This document shows positions 50,480 to 60,164 of a stretch of 64,000 bases of DNA, piece by piece (position 1 is the stretch's first letter; the number at the start of each line of letters is the position of its first letter). Below the pieces are notes generated by a model, which saw nothing but the letters and a program-made list of their open reading frames with translations, was not told the DNA's origin and did not search any database. The translations under genes were made by a program, and so were the position numbers. This DNA comes from an uncultured Lachnospiraceae bacterium (lineage in GTDB: Bacteria > Bacillota > Clostridia > Lachnospirales > Lachnospiraceae), in assembly GCA_910589105.1 (NCBI GenBank), contig CAJUST010000007.1, positions 1-64,000 of the forward strand, given 5' to 3'.

Positions 50480-52078
50480 TTACAGGTTCATCACCTTAAT
50501 TTCCGCGCCGTCTTTCACAAACTTGCAATATTTCCTCTCGCTCTTTGTCGTTACCGATACATCGGAAATCTTAATCGTAACTCCCGGATAAATGACGTCC
50601 TGAACTTCAACTTTCGCCCGTCCCGCGCTGATAAATTCCATTCGGAGCCGGTTAATTTCTTCTGTAATCGGAGCAAGCTGCGCCTGAAGGGTTTTCATCG
50701 TCATTACCTGAGTTTTCATATATTCTACCTTATCCGGCGGAAGCGTGATACCCTGTTTTAATTTTTCACTATAATTCACTAAAATCGGACGCACGACTTC
50801 GATTTTCTTGGCAATGTTTTTCGCTTCCTGCTGGATTTTATTAAAATGCTCTAATTTCTTCGGCTCGATGCCGGCTTCAATATTTGTGGCGATTCCCATG
50901 GTAGAACCGATCACGCGGGCAGACACTTTACTGCTGACGCGCACAGTCCCGCCGCGGACCAAACCCTTTCCGCCGTTTACAATCACTTCCGTATTTGCAG
51001 ACACCATGCTTTGGATAATAGATTCCGTCTCTACATATCCGCCGGAAATCACTGTCGCGCCTTCAATAAATTTAATTACGATATTGCCTTCCGCTGAAAG
51101 AAGGCCTTTGCCCATGCCATGGATGCCCCGCTGAACGATAATCTGCCCGCCTGCATAAAGCTGGGCTCCTTCCACAACGCCTTCTACGACAATATTTCCA
51201 TTCGCATGAATGACAAAGCCGCTTTTTACATTTCCTTTTACAAGCACATTGCCCGGATAGTTAATATCGCCAATCGAATTATCCACATCTGCCGGAACTT
51301 CATAGACAGCGGAAACAAACACTTTCCCCTGAACCAAAGAAGCATGGCCGGTCACTTCGGAATACAACTCTGTCCCATCGTCCGACATATAGATATTGTT
51401 CGCATAGGACAGCTTCAAATTTTTCACGTCTTTCGGTTTTAATTCCTCGCCTAAAATCGTTTTCCCCGGTTTTCCAGGCACAGACGGGATCAGCTTTGCT
51501 AAAAGCTGGTTTTTCTCTACCCTGCTAATGATATTCAAATCATGGTAATTCACGGAACCGTCTGTATTGTGCTTTGGCTTTAAGCTTTTCGAAGTTGAAA
51601 AATAATACTCAATTTTAGCATCACGCCCTAACGTCGGCGGCGTGCCTTTTCCAATTAAATATTCTGTGCAATATTCCCTTTCATGCAAAAGTGAATTAAT
51701 TAAGTTTGTGTCAAGCCCATACACAATCTTTTCATGCGCAAGCGCATCTGCAACGTCTTCTTTTGTAATTGCTTTTCTGCCTTCCGCCGGAGGATAAAAC
51801 TTACAGCGTACCAGCATATTGTCTGTGGAAATTGAAAGTACAATCTTTTCGTTGAACGCATTTCCCTCACTTTTGCCTATTAAAACCTGTGTCGGCTCAG
51901 AGGCTTTCACCGCTTCATTCAATTCCCGCATATCATAATTTTGATATCCGAGATCCGTAAGGTATGACATAACCTCTTTGACATCTAATGCCTTTCCGCC
52001 TTCCATGGCGGGGAAAAATTGCAGATAAAAATCAGTATTTACGATTAAAGGCTTAAAGTAGCTATTTCTATTCTCCAT
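50480..52078 (-). CDS. fapA: FapA/DUF342 polymer-forming protein
   Basis: A 532-residue flagellar assembly protein A (DUF342). The N-terminal domain has SPTQ-type and ALDVKEVMSYLTDLGYQNY sequences; about 235-370 is a right-handed beta-helix of VKGNVKSGFVIHANGNIVVE, VVEGAQLYAGGQIIVQ, IKFIEGATVISGGYVETES repeats; the rest (about 400-460) is coiled coil. The family also occurs in Bacillus and clostridial motility and sporulation loci. The ATG at 52078 has GGGGGA seven bases before it; an ATG at 52093 overlaps the sigD stop but has no site. The function is not proven. Confidence 0.88.
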   Translation of the reverse strand: MENRNSYFKPLIVNTDFYLQFFPAMEGGKALDVKEVMSYLTDLGYQNYDMRELNEAVKASEPTQVLIGKSEGNAFNEKIVLSISTDNMLVRCKFYPPAEGRKAITKEDVADALAHEKIVYGLDTNLINSLLHEREYCTEYLIGKGTPPTLGRDAKIEYYFSTSKSLKPKHNTDGSVNYHDLNIISRVEKNQLLAKLIPSVPGKPGKTILGEELKPKDVKNLKLSYANNIYMSDDGTELYSEVTGHASLVQGKVFVSAVYEVPADVDNSIGDINYPGNVLVKGNVKSGFVIHANGNIVVEGVVEGAQLYAGGQIIVQRGIHGMGKGLLSAEGNIVIKFIEGATVISGGYVETESIIQSMVSANTEVIVNGGKGLVRGGTVRVSSKVSARVIGSTMGIATNIEAGIEPKKLEHFNKIQQEAKNIAKKIEVVRPILVNYSEKLKQGITLPPDKVEYMKTQVMTMKTLQAQLAPITEEINRLRMEFISAGRAKVEVQDVIYPGVTIKISDVSVTTKSERKYCKFVKDGAEIKVMNL

Positions 52079-52092
52079 ATGTAAATCCCCCA

Positions 52093-52857
52093 TCAGTCTA
52101 CAAAAATATCCATATAATTTCCCATTTTCTTACGCATTTTTAATAATGCCTTTGTATGAAGCTGTGAAATTCTTGATTCAGAAACACTAAGGACTTTGCT
52201 TATTTCTTTTAGTGTCAATTCTTCATAATAATACAGTTCTATGACTTTTCTTTCTTTTTCAGTTAAAAACCGAAGCGTTTCTTTCAATACTTTTTTTAAT
52301 TCATTTTCTTCGATTTTTTCTTCCGGCTGAATAAAATGCGAATTGTTCTTCGCATCCATGACCGGCTCACTTCCCTGCTCTACATATTCATTTAGGGAAA
52401 CAATATTTGTAATTTTAAGCTGTGACTGCCAGACAAGCAGCTCTTCTTCAGAAATTCCCATCTCCAATGCCAGTTCTTCGTCGCTTGCATTTTTTCCGGT
52501 TCTCATTTCTATCCGCTTCACTGCCTCGTCTAGCTTTTTCTGCCGTTGCCGGACAGTTCTTGGAATCCAATCCATTTTACGGATATGGTCGAGAATCGAC
52601 CCTCGGATTCTTAGACTTGCATAGGTTTCGAACTTGACGTCTTTTTTTGCATCGTACTTATCAATCGCATCAATCAGGCCGAATATGCCATAACCCACTA
52701 AATCGTCATACTCCACGTTATAGCCTAAATACATACTCAGCCTGCCTGCCACCACCTTGACTAACGAAACATATTCTAAGATAATCTGCTCACGCAGCGC
52801 AGGTGTAGGGCTCTTTTGATAAGATTCCCATAACTTTTCTTTTTCTGCCGCCTTCAT
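52093..52857 (-). CDS. sigD: Flagellar sigma factor (sigma-28, SigD/FliA)
   Basis: A 254-residue sigma-70 family factor that drives late flagellar and chemotaxis genes. Region 2 reads VEYDDLVGYGIFGLIDAIDKYD and FETYASLRIRGSILDHIRK; region 3 contains MDWIPRTVRQRQKKLDEAV; region 4 ends ELTLKEISKVLSVSESRISQ LHTKALLKMRKKM. It is full length. Transcription is read into fapA; the stop TGA is shared with a possible ATG. Its activity is normally held by FlgM, not in this window. Confidence 0.96.
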   Translation of the reverse strand: MKAAEKEKLWESYQKSPTPALREQIILEYVSLVKVVAGRLSMYLGYNVEYDDLVGYGIFGLIDAIDKYDAKKDVKFETYASLRIRGSILDHIRKMDWIPRTVRQRQKKLDEAVKRIEMRTGKNASDEELALEMGISEEELLVWQSQLKITNIVSLNEYVEQGSEPVMDAKNNSHFIQPEEKIEENELKKVLKETLRFLTEKERKVIELYYYEELTLKEISKVLSVSESRISQLHTKALLKMRKKMGNYMDIFVD

Positions 52858-52882
52858 TTGAAGCCTCCATTACAATGCCGAA

Positions 52883-53164
52883 TTATTCCTCATCTTCCTC
52901 GGCTTCCTGAATATTATCCTGCCTATCTTCTTCGGTTTCCGGCATCGGATCTTCTTCCTCCGATGCCTCATCTTCGACAGCCACTTCTTTAAAATTCATT
53001 TGTATCACAATATGCGCCACCATGCCTATGACAAAAAAAACTAAACACACAATTATAAAATTCTTTGCAAAAACTACGGTATCCACATGCTGCGCAAATG
53101 ATATAACACACGTCACAAATCCGGCAACTAGCGCTAATGCCGCCGGCAAAGGTTTTGTATTCAT
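52883..53164 (-). CDS. Small membrane protein in the che-sigD interval
   Basis: A 93-residue protein with two membrane helices (about 6-27 and 32-55: LPAALALVAGFVTCVI and FIIVCLVFFVIGMVAHIVI) and a strongly acidic cytoplasmic tail (about 30 of 35 residues Glu, Asp and neighbours). The ATG at 53164 has GGAGG eight bases before it. No family was recognised. It stands between cheD and sigD, where Bacillus has no gene, so it is part of the operon by position. Function unknown. Confidence 0.68.
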   Translation of the reverse strand: MNTKPLPAALALVAGFVTCVISFAQHVDTVVFAKNFIIVCLVFFVIGMVAHIVIQMNFKEVAVEDEASEEEDPMPETEEDRQDNIQEAEEDEE

Positions 53165-53191
53165 GTCCTGTTCCTCCAACTATCAGAGGTT

Positions 53192-53677
53192 TTATATAAT
53201 TTTCGGCGTTTTGCCGATTGCTTTGATATAAAACTCTCCTGTATCGCAATGCAACTCTACAGTTCGCCCATAATTTAAGCCTGTATCTTCCGCAATCAGC
53301 CGAATTTTTAATTCCCGTAATTTTTGCTTGGCAGCAAGCGCATTCCGCTCTCCAATATTACTGACATTCGACATTCCACTGACTTCAAACATTTTTGCCC
53401 CGCCGGCAATTTTAGATACCAGACGGTTCCGGTTTGCTCCTGCCCGAATCACACGCTGAAGAAGCTCTTCAATTCCTGTATCCGCAAATTTCGCGATATT
53501 GCTATTATTTCTCATCTGTGTGCTGTCCGGCAGCATATAATGCACCAAGCCGCCTATTTTTGAAACCGGGTCATAAAAAGTCAGACCTATGCAGGAACCA
53601 AGACCGATCGTAGTGATAATATCAGGAGACTTGCATATATTCAAATCTGCCATTCCAACTTTTATAACTTTGCTCAT
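53192..53677 (-). CDS. cheD: Chemoreceptor glutamine deamidase CheD
   Basis: Deamidates glutamines on chemoreceptors and binds CheC. The 161 residues contain the catalytic pair in GLGSCIGLTFYDPVSKIGG (Cys about 27) and LVHYMLPDS (His about 46). It follows cheC by eleven bases. Confidence 0.96.
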   Translation of the reverse strand: MSKVIKVGMADLNICKSPDIITTIGLGSCIGLTFYDPVSKIGGLVHYMLPDSTQMRNNSNIAKFADTGIEELLQRVIRAGANRNRLVSKIAGGAKMFEVSGMSNVSNIGERNALAAKQKLRELKIRLIAEDTGLNYGRTVELHCDTGEFYIKAIGKTPKII

Positions 53678-53688
53678 TTGTCCGCTCC

Positions 53689-54309
53689 TTATACAGAAAG
53701 ACCAAGCGCTGTTAATATCTTATCATATGAGTCCTGCTCTGGCATCAGGATAAAATATCCATTTATCATCACATCATCCCCAAATTCAGTCTCAATAAAA
53801 AGCGCATTGTCCCCAAACTGTCCAAACTGAATTGCCGGAACACTTAAAATAGAGGCTGCCATATCTACGGCAATATATGGGATGGACGGCGTAATTACTA
53901 AATTTGTCATAGCCGATAATGCTGAAAGGTAGGACGCCGCTATAATATTGCCTATCTCCTTTAAGGCAGATAAATCCATCTCATCAAATTCCTTTTGAAA
54001 ACCGGATTCCCTCCCCATTAGCTTATTTACCAAAAACTGGGCAGAATCCATTTTCAGCAAAAACATCATACTGCCTTCAATATCCGTTTGAACTTCCAAA
54101 AAAATGCCAACAATAATTTCGTCTTCCGCGCAAATTGCAGAACCCAGTTTAGAGGCTTCCAATAGAGCCACCTTAGGTACATTCATGTCCAGACGCAGCC
54201 CCAGCATCGAAGAAACTGCCGTTGTCGCATTTCCGGCTCCAATGTTGCCGATCTCTTTTAAGACGTCTACATAGGTATCGTTGACTTCTTCCAACGTAAA
54301 TTTGCCCAT
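53689..54309 (-). CDS. cheC: CheY-P phosphatase CheC
   Basis: Removes phosphate from CheY-P; it works with CheD. Both repeats of the family motif are seen in 206 residues: LKEIGNIGAGNATTAVS (about 17-33) and ALKEIGNIIAASYLSALSAM (about 107-126). Two active sites are therefore intact. GGAGG lies before the ATG at 54309. Confidence 0.96.
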   Translation of the reverse strand: MGKFTLEEVNDTYVDVLKEIGNIGAGNATTAVSSMLGLRLDMNVPKVALLEASKLGSAICAEDEIIVGIFLEVQTDIEGSMMFLLKMDSAQFLVNKLMGRESGFQKEFDEMDLSALKEIGNIIAASYLSALSAMTNLVITPSIPYIAVDMAASILSVPAIQFGQFGDNALFIETEFGDDVMINGYFILMPEQDSYDKILTALGLSV

Positions 54310-54332
54310 CTCATCCTCCACTATAATTATAT

Positions 54333-54797
54333 TCAGATATTTTCCGATTCGTCAACTACTGCATGTATATCAAACAGAGAAATTAATTCATCCCCATGTT
54401 TGCCTATCCCGCTGATAAATGTGCTTTTATCATTCTTATCTGCTTTTGACTGCCGTTCAATATCTCCTGTTCCCAATTCTACAATTTCTTTTACTTCATC
54501 TACGATAATTCCTATTGTGCCTAATTCTTCAATCTTTAAAATAATGATTCTGGACGCATCCGAAAACTCATCGTCTTCTAACTGCATTTTCAGACGGATG
54601 CTCATCACTGCCACAATCTCACCGCGCAGATTAATAATCCCTTTAAAATAGGTTTGTGCCTTTGGAACTCTGGTAATGTTCTGCATACGGACGATATTAT
54701 CTACATAATTGATGTCAAATCCGTACTGCTCACTTCCAATTTTTACAACAATATATTGTTTCGTATTTTTTTCAGAAACCAGAACTTCATTTTCCAT
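54333..54797 (-). CDS. cheW: Chemotaxis coupling protein CheW
   Basis: A 154-residue CheW-type coupling protein linking receptors to CheA. IVVKIGSEQYGFDINYV then PKAQTYFKGIINLRGEIVAV and IGIIVDEVKEIVEL are the typical strings. GGAGG lies before the ATG at 54797. It is fused to nothing and sits between cheA and cheC. Confidence 0.96.
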   Translation of the reverse strand: MENEVLVSEKNTKQYIVVKIGSEQYGFDINYVDNIVRMQNITRVPKAQTYFKGIINLRGEIVAVMSIRLKMQLEDDEFSDASRIIILKIEELGTIGIIVDEVKEIVELGTGDIERQSKADKNDKSTFISGIGKHGDELISLFDIHAVVDESENI

Positions 54798-54810
54798 GTC
54801 TGACACCTCC

Positions 54811-56886
54811 CTACACAAGCGCGTTGACGTCTAAAATCAATGCCACTTCACCATCGCCAAGAATCGTTGCACCGCTGATTACTTTATTATTCCTGATAAA
54901 CTTGCCAAGGGATTTAATTACAATTTCCTGCTGGCCGATCAGACGGTCTACCACTAACCCGGCATATTTGTCACCCTTTTTCACAATGACTACAGTCAGG
55001 TTCTCTGGTTCTTCCTCAAGCGGTTCAATATCCAAAATCTTATCCATGCGGATCAGCGGAATGACTAATCCTCTCAAATGAATAACTTCTTTCGCTTCCA
55101 CATAGCGGATATCCTTCACCGGAATATCTTCGATATTCTGAATGGAACCTAACGCCACTGCATACTTCTCATCTCGTAATTCTACCATTAAAACTTGAAT
55201 AATTGCAAGCGTTAATGGCAATCTTACCGTAAACTTTGAGCCTTCTCCGAGTTTACTTACCACTTCCACATCTCCGCCTAACGCTTCGATATTGGAACGC
55301 ACTACGTCAAGCCCAACGCCGCGGCCGGAAATATCCGTAATCTTCTTCGCCATTGAAAAGCTCGGCATAAAGAGCAGATTGACTATTTCTTTCTGATCCA
55401 TAATTTCCGCCTGCTCCGGCGTAATCACGCCACGCTGGATCGCTTTTTCTTTGACCTTTTCCGTGTCAATGCCGTTTCCATCGTCACTGACTTCAATAAT
55501 GACGTTATTTCCTTCCTGAAAAGCGTTCAGATAGATAGAGCCTGTCTCCGGTTTGCCTCTTTCCCTGCGCACTTCTGCGCTTTCTAAGCCGTGATCGGCG
55601 GAATTACGCAGTAAATGCTGTAACGGATCGCCAATCTGATCGACCACGGTACGGTCAAGCTCCGTATCCTCGCCGCTCATAAACAATTCCATTTTTTTAT
55701 CCAGCTTTCTGGATAAATCGCGGATCATACGCGGATACTTATTTACCACACTCTCAATCGGAACCATGCGAACCTGCATTACGGATTCATGCAGATTCGT
55801 CGTAATCCGCTCTAGGTATTCAATCTGCTCATGGAACGACTGGCTCTCAAAACTCCCGCCTTCCGACGCGCTGATCGACACAATTCCATTTTTAGCGATA
55901 ATCAGCTCGCTGACCTGATTCATCAATGCATCAAGCTTTTCAATGTCTACCCGGACAGTACGGCTTGTCACAGGTTTTTTCACTGCTTTTTTTACTGCCG
56001 CAGGCTGTGATTTCGGCTGCATATCTGCCTGAGGAGCCGCCGTCTCTGCCTGAACCGGGAGTTCCACATGGGGCTGTTCTTCTTTTTCTTCTTTTTGGGC
56101 ATAAACATCAGGCTGTATTTCCTCCGCATACACTGTAGTGATTTCTGACACTGACTTTACAGCCGGAAGAATTTTTTCTAACGATTCTTTCGCAACCATA
56201 AAAAATGAAAAATCCAAATCAAATTTTTCATCTTCAATATCGTGCGGATCTGGACGATACACTACAATCTCACCAAAATCCTCCACTGCCTGAAATACCA
56301 AAAACGCCCTCGCCGCTTTTAAAAGACATTCCGCATGGATATATACGGTAAATCCATATATATGGTTCTCCTCATCTTTGGCATTCCGGATCGATTCCTT
56401 TTCACTGTTTGTCAGTTCCAGCTTTAAGAACTTCTTTTCTGCGCCTTCAGAAGAATCGGCAGCCGTTTCCTCTGGAGCCGCCGGAGGCGCTTCCTGCCCT
56501 TCCGACTGCGCAATAAAATCATTCAGCTCTTTAATAATCGCCTGATTGTCTTCTATCCCTTCGTCTGACGTCTCTTTAATCGTCTCTAAATACCGGTCTA
56601 ACGCATCCAGACATTTGAATAAAATATCAATCATCTTACTGTTTACTGCAATTTTGTCACTTCTGACTTCCTGAAACACATCTTCCATATCATGCGTCAA
56701 ATGCTGCATACGCTTAAATCCCATGGTCCCCGCCATTCCTTTTAAAGAATGCGCCGCCCGGAAAACCTCATTGATGGTGTCTTTGTTGTCAGGTTCTTTT
56801 TCCAGTGTCATTATGCAGTCGCTTAAGCTCTGCAAATGCTCACTTGTCTCATCAATAAATATCTCAAGATATTGGCCTACATCCAT
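54811..56886 (-). CDS. cheA: Chemotaxis histidine kinase CheA
   Basis: 691 residues of the chemotaxis kinase that phosphorylates CheY and CheB. P1 has the phosphorylated His in AAHSLKGMAGTMGF (about 45-58); P2 (about 165-260) is present; P3 dimer helices follow near 325-390; the P4 ATPase has RNSADHGLESAEVRRERGKP (N box), DDGNGID (G1) and GRGVGLDVV (G2); P5, the CheW-like part, runs from about 555 to the end. All parts are intact. Confidence 0.97.
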   Translation of the reverse strand: MDVGQYLEIFIDETSEHLQSLSDCIMTLEKEPDNKDTINEVFRAAHSLKGMAGTMGFKRMQHLTHDMEDVFQEVRSDKIAVNSKMIDILFKCLDALDRYLETIKETSDEGIEDNQAIIKELNDFIAQSEGQEAPPAAPEETAADSSEGAEKKFLKLELTNSEKESIRNAKDEENHIYGFTVYIHAECLLKAARAFLVFQAVEDFGEIVVYRPDPHDIEDEKFDLDFSFFMVAKESLEKILPAVKSVSEITTVYAEEIQPDVYAQKEEKEEQPHVELPVQAETAAPQADMQPKSQPAAVKKAVKKPVTSRTVRVDIEKLDALMNQVSELIIAKNGIVSISASEGGSFESQSFHEQIEYLERITTNLHESVMQVRMVPIESVVNKYPRMIRDLSRKLDKKMELFMSGEDTELDRTVVDQIGDPLQHLLRNSADHGLESAEVRRERGKPETGSIYLNAFQEGNNVIIEVSDDGNGIDTEKVKEKAIQRGVITPEQAEIMDQKEIVNLLFMPSFSMAKKITDISGRGVGLDVVRSNIEALGGDVEVVSKLGEGSKFTVRLPLTLAIIQVLMVELRDEKYAVALGSIQNIEDIPVKDIRYVEAKEVIHLRGLVIPLIRMDKILDIEPLEEEPENLTVVIVKKGDKYAGLVVDRLIGQQEIVIKSLGKFIRNNKVISGATILGDGEVALILDVNALV

Positions 56887-56889
56887 TTT

Positions 56890-57972
56890 TTACCGTACCC
56901 CCACTCTCTTTGTGATTGTCGATGCCACATCGGTCAATGGAACTACTTCGTCTACCAGCCCTGTTTCATAAATCGCTTTTGGCATACCATAAATGACGCA
57001 CGATTTTGCGTCTTGGGAAATTACATAAACTGGCTTTTTCTTTTCCAGTGAAAGAATGCCTTTCGTACCGTCAGCGCCCATTCCGGTAAGCACGACGCAT
57101 ACGATTTCATCATACCCACTTTTCACCAGAGAATCATATGTAACATTCGCGCATGGCTTTAACCCTCCGATTGCCGGCATATCATTTAATACGATTTTAT
57201 GTCTGCCATCGGCTAATTTCGCCACTTCCATATGTTTGCCCCCGGGCGCCACATAAACCCAGCCTTTCTGTAAAATATCGCCTTCCTGCGCTTCCTTTAC
57301 AGAAACTTTGCTTACTTCATGCAGGCGGTCCGCCATAGATTTCGTAAACCCTATTGGCATATGCTGCACCAACACAACCGGCGCATCCAGCTCTTTCGGC
57401 AAATATGGAATTACACTCTGCAATGACTTCGGCCCTCCAGTAGAACAGGCAAGCGCGACTAATTTGTTCCCTTTCCCGGCATCTGTTTTTCTGTGTACAG
57501 GTTTGCGGACGCCCGCCGCAGGTTTTGCTTTCTGCACAGAATCTTTTACAGCAGATGCCCTCTGCAGGCTTTGTGTCTGTAAGACTGCGGAAAGCACCTT
57601 CAGCAATGCCTGTTTAAATGCATCGCCTTTTGCTTCAATGATATTCGTCGGTTTCGCCACAAAATCGACCGCTCCACGCTCCAACGCCATAAGCGTCACT
57701 TCTGCATCTTTTACCGTCAGAGTGCTCACCATGATAATCGTCGCTTTTATTTTATCTTTTTGCAGCTGTTCAAGCAATTCCAAACCACTCATACGGGGCA
57801 TATTGACATCCAGCACAACGGCGTCGTACCGCTTTTTCTTTAGTGTCTCATATGCTTCAAGTCCATCCTTGCAAGTGTCTACAACCTGTAAATTATCATC
57901 TGAATCTATTATATCACATATTACCCTTCTCAGGAGTGCAGAGTCATCAACAACTAAAATATTTTTCTTCAT
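56890..57972 (-). CDS. cheB: Chemotaxis methylesterase/response regulator CheB
   Basis: Removes methyl groups from receptor glutamates when phosphorylated by CheA. In 360 residues, 1-120 are the receiver domain (VVDDSALLRRVI, DVNMPRMSGLE with the phosphorylated Asp); 170 onward is the methylesterase with ACSTGGPKSLQSV (catalytic Ser), LVQHMPIGFTKSMADRL (His) and TGMGADGTKG (Asp). It starts 23 bases after flhG. Confidence 0.97.
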   Translation of the reverse strand: MKKNILVVDDSALLRRVICDIIDSDDNLQVVDTCKDGLEAYETLKKKRYDAVVLDVNMPRMSGLELLEQLQKDKIKATIIMVSTLTVKDAEVTLMALERGAVDFVAKPTNIIEAKGDAFKQALLKVLSAVLQTQSLQRASAVKDSVQKAKPAAGVRKPVHRKTDAGKGNKLVALACSTGGPKSLQSVIPYLPKELDAPVVLVQHMPIGFTKSMADRLHEVSKVSVKEAQEGDILQKGWVYVAPGGKHMEVAKLADGRHKIVLNDMPAIGGLKPCANVTYDSLVKSGYDEIVCVVLTGMGADGTKGILSLEKKKPVYVISQDAKSCVIYGMPKAIYETGLVDEVVPLTDVASTITKRVGVR

Positions 57973-57995
57973 TTTGGTTTCCTCCTAATATTTTA

Positions 57996-58880
57996 TTAAC
58001 TTCCTTTTCTTGACAGAAATTGAATCATTAACTGGGCAATACCCTGATGTATCGGTATTCTTTTATTTTCATTGTTCACATAATTTTGGGTCAGCGCCTC
58101 AAACGCTTTCGAAGAAGCCGCATTCGGCTTTTCTAATGAAATCACTTTCTGGTTTCGGACGGCATATTCCATCGCCTGATCTTGCGGAACCATTCCCAAA
58201 AATTCCAGCTTCCCTTTCAGAAACTGCGTAACGACCGAATCCAGTTTAGAAAAAACGGCTTCCCCTTCTTCCGTGGTATTCACCCTGTTTGCGACCACAC
58301 TGATTTTCGCCTGTTCCTTCGGAAAAATCGGATTGCGGTACAACGCTTTTAACAGCGAATACGCATCTGTAAGTGAACTTGGCTCCGGCGTGCTTATCAA
58401 TAAAATCTCCGGGCTTGCCATAACAAACTCCAAAACGCTGTCCGATATGCCTGCTCCTGTGTCTACAATAATAAAATCCGCCAATTCATTTAACTCTGCA
58501 AGAGAATGCACCAGATAGACAATCTGATCTTTTGAAAGATCGCTTAATCCTGCAATTCCCAACCCACCGGACACAAATCCTATCCCCATAGGCCCTAACG
58601 TAATAATTTCCTGAATGCTTTTGCCATTATAGATCAAATCACTTAAATTATATTGTGGAACTGCCCCGAACATAACTTCGACGTTTGCCAATCCTAAATC
58701 CGCATCAAATATAATGACCCGCTTCCCCATCTTTTTCATCCACACTGCCATATTAACCGCTATATTTGACTTGCCTACGCCGCCTTTTCCGCTGGTAATG
58801 GTAACTACTCTGGCTCCCCGCTTCTGCAGGCCTTCGCTCCTTAACTTAACAACATTTCTAAGCTGTTCTGCCTGATCCAT
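57996..58880 (-). CDS. flhG: Flagellar number regulator FlhG (MinD-like)
   Basis: A 294-residue ParA/MinD-type ATPase that, with FlhF, sets number and position of flagella. The deviant Walker A TSGKGGVGKSNIAVN is near residue 28, then VIIFDADLGLANVEVMFG and FIIVDTGAGISDSV; it lacks the MinD C-terminal amphipathic helix as FlhG usually does in part, with LMIQFLSRKGS at the end. It starts three bases after flhF. Confidence 0.95.
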   Translation of the reverse strand: MDQAEQLRNVVKLRSEGLQKRGARVVTITSGKGGVGKSNIAVNMAVWMKKMGKRVIIFDADLGLANVEVMFGAVPQYNLSDLIYNGKSIQEIITLGPMGIGFVSGGLGIAGLSDLSKDQIVYLVHSLAELNELADFIIVDTGAGISDSVLEFVMASPEILLISTPEPSSLTDAYSLLKALYRNPIFPKEQAKISVVANRVNTTEEGEAVFSKLDSVVTQFLKGKLEFLGMVPQDQAMEYAVRNQKVISLEKPNAASSKAFEALTQNYVNNENKRIPIHQGIAQLMIQFLSRKGS

Positions 58881-58883
58881 AGG

Positions 58884-60164
58884 CTAACTTCCTCCTAGCA
58901 ACCTCTTAACTATCTTTTGGGAATTAAAAATTTCTATGTCATCTGGTACGTTTTGTCCATTTGTGATATAAGAAACTTCTGCATTTGAATATAATTTAAT
59001 ATTTAAAATATTGCCATACGTCGTTGTTTCATCCAATTTCGTAAAAATTATTTTATAGTCAGAAATTTCTTTGTAGATATCTGCAATTTCTTTTAAATCA
59101 TTGTACTTTGTCGTCGCGCTTAAAACAAGATATGTTTCACGGCTGTAACGGGCATCCAAACTCTGGATTAAATTTTTCACGTCCTCTTTTAACGTCTGGC
59201 TTTTATGTGAGAAGCCTGCCGTATCCACTAAAACGACGTCAACCTCCTCTAACTGCTCCATTCCATGATTCAATTCCTCTGCAGAATAGATGATGCTAAG
59301 TGAAGTGTCTAAAATATTTGCATAAATGCGGAGCTGTTCCGCGGCTGCAATTCTGTATGTGTCTGCCGTTAAAAATGCAATTTTCTTTCCTTGATCTACT
59401 TTTAATCTGGAAGCGATCTTTGCAAGAGTCGTCGTTTTCCCCACTCCGGTAGGCCCCACAAAAAACACTACCTTGGGTTTCACTCCAGTTAAGTCAATGC
59501 CATGCGGCTGACCGAATTTTAAAATCATTTTCTGATATATATTCGAAAGAATATGGTCTATGCTGTTGCCGTTCCAATTCGCTTTTTCAATTTCATCCAT
59601 AATCTGGTTGATATATTTTTCATCTACTTCATTATCAATTAATGTTGCATATAACATCTTTACAAATGCAAAATTGTCATTTTTCTTGGAATCGGATTTT
59701 ATAAAATTATCTTCTTCTTTTTCTTTTTTCTTTTCTGCTGCCATCTGCTTTTCCAAAATACTCTGAAGGTTTTCGAGTTTCTCCTCAATTCTTTCCCGTT
59801 CCACAACTTCATCTTTCTTTAATAAATTGGCGTTCCGCTTGATAAATTCAATCGCATTTTGTTCCGCCTTAGCCGGATCCATCGCCGGCGCGGCAACAGG
59901 TGGAATCTGAATTGGCTCGTCAGCAGTCACATTTATCGTTTCATGTGTTTTCTGCGCATTTCTTAGAGCCATTCCGGCATCTGCGCGGTTGTCTTTCTCC
60001 TCAACTGCCGCCGTCACCTCATATAAAGACTTCTTAAATGTACGCAGAATACCTTTTGGACGTATTTCCTTCACATTCATCACGACTGCATCTTCACCAA
60101 GCTCTTGCTTTGCCTGTTCTATGGCTTCTTCTTCCGTTGCGCCTTGAAATTTCTTAATTGTCAT
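58884..60164 (-). CDS. flhF: Flagellar GTPase FlhF
   Basis: An SRP-type GTPase that places the flagellar base. In 426 residues: N-terminal basic B domain (about 1-140), then N helices and the G domain from about 215 with VGPTGVGKTTTLAKIASRL, LTADTYRIAAAEQLR, LVDTAGFSHKSQ and FTKLDETTTYGNIL. Its ATG overlaps the flhA stop by one base (TAATG). Confidence 0.96.
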   Translation of the reverse strand: MTIKKFQGATEEEAIEQAKQELGEDAVVMNVKEIRPKGILRTFKKSLYEVTAAVEEKDNRADAGMALRNAQKTHETINVTADEPIQIPPVAAPAMDPAKAEQNAIEFIKRNANLLKKDEVVERERIEEKLENLQSILEKQMAAEKKKEKEEDNFIKSDSKKNDNFAFVKMLYATLIDNEVDEKYINQIMDEIEKANWNGNSIDHILSNIYQKMILKFGQPHGIDLTGVKPKVVFFVGPTGVGKTTTLAKIASRLKVDQGKKIAFLTADTYRIAAAEQLRIYANILDTSLSIIYSAEELNHGMEQLEEVDVVLVDTAGFSHKSQTLKEDVKNLIQSLDARYSRETYLVLSATTKYNDLKEIADIYKEISDYKIIFTKLDETTTYGNILNIKLYSNAEVSYITNGQNVPDDIEIFNSQKIVKRLLGGS

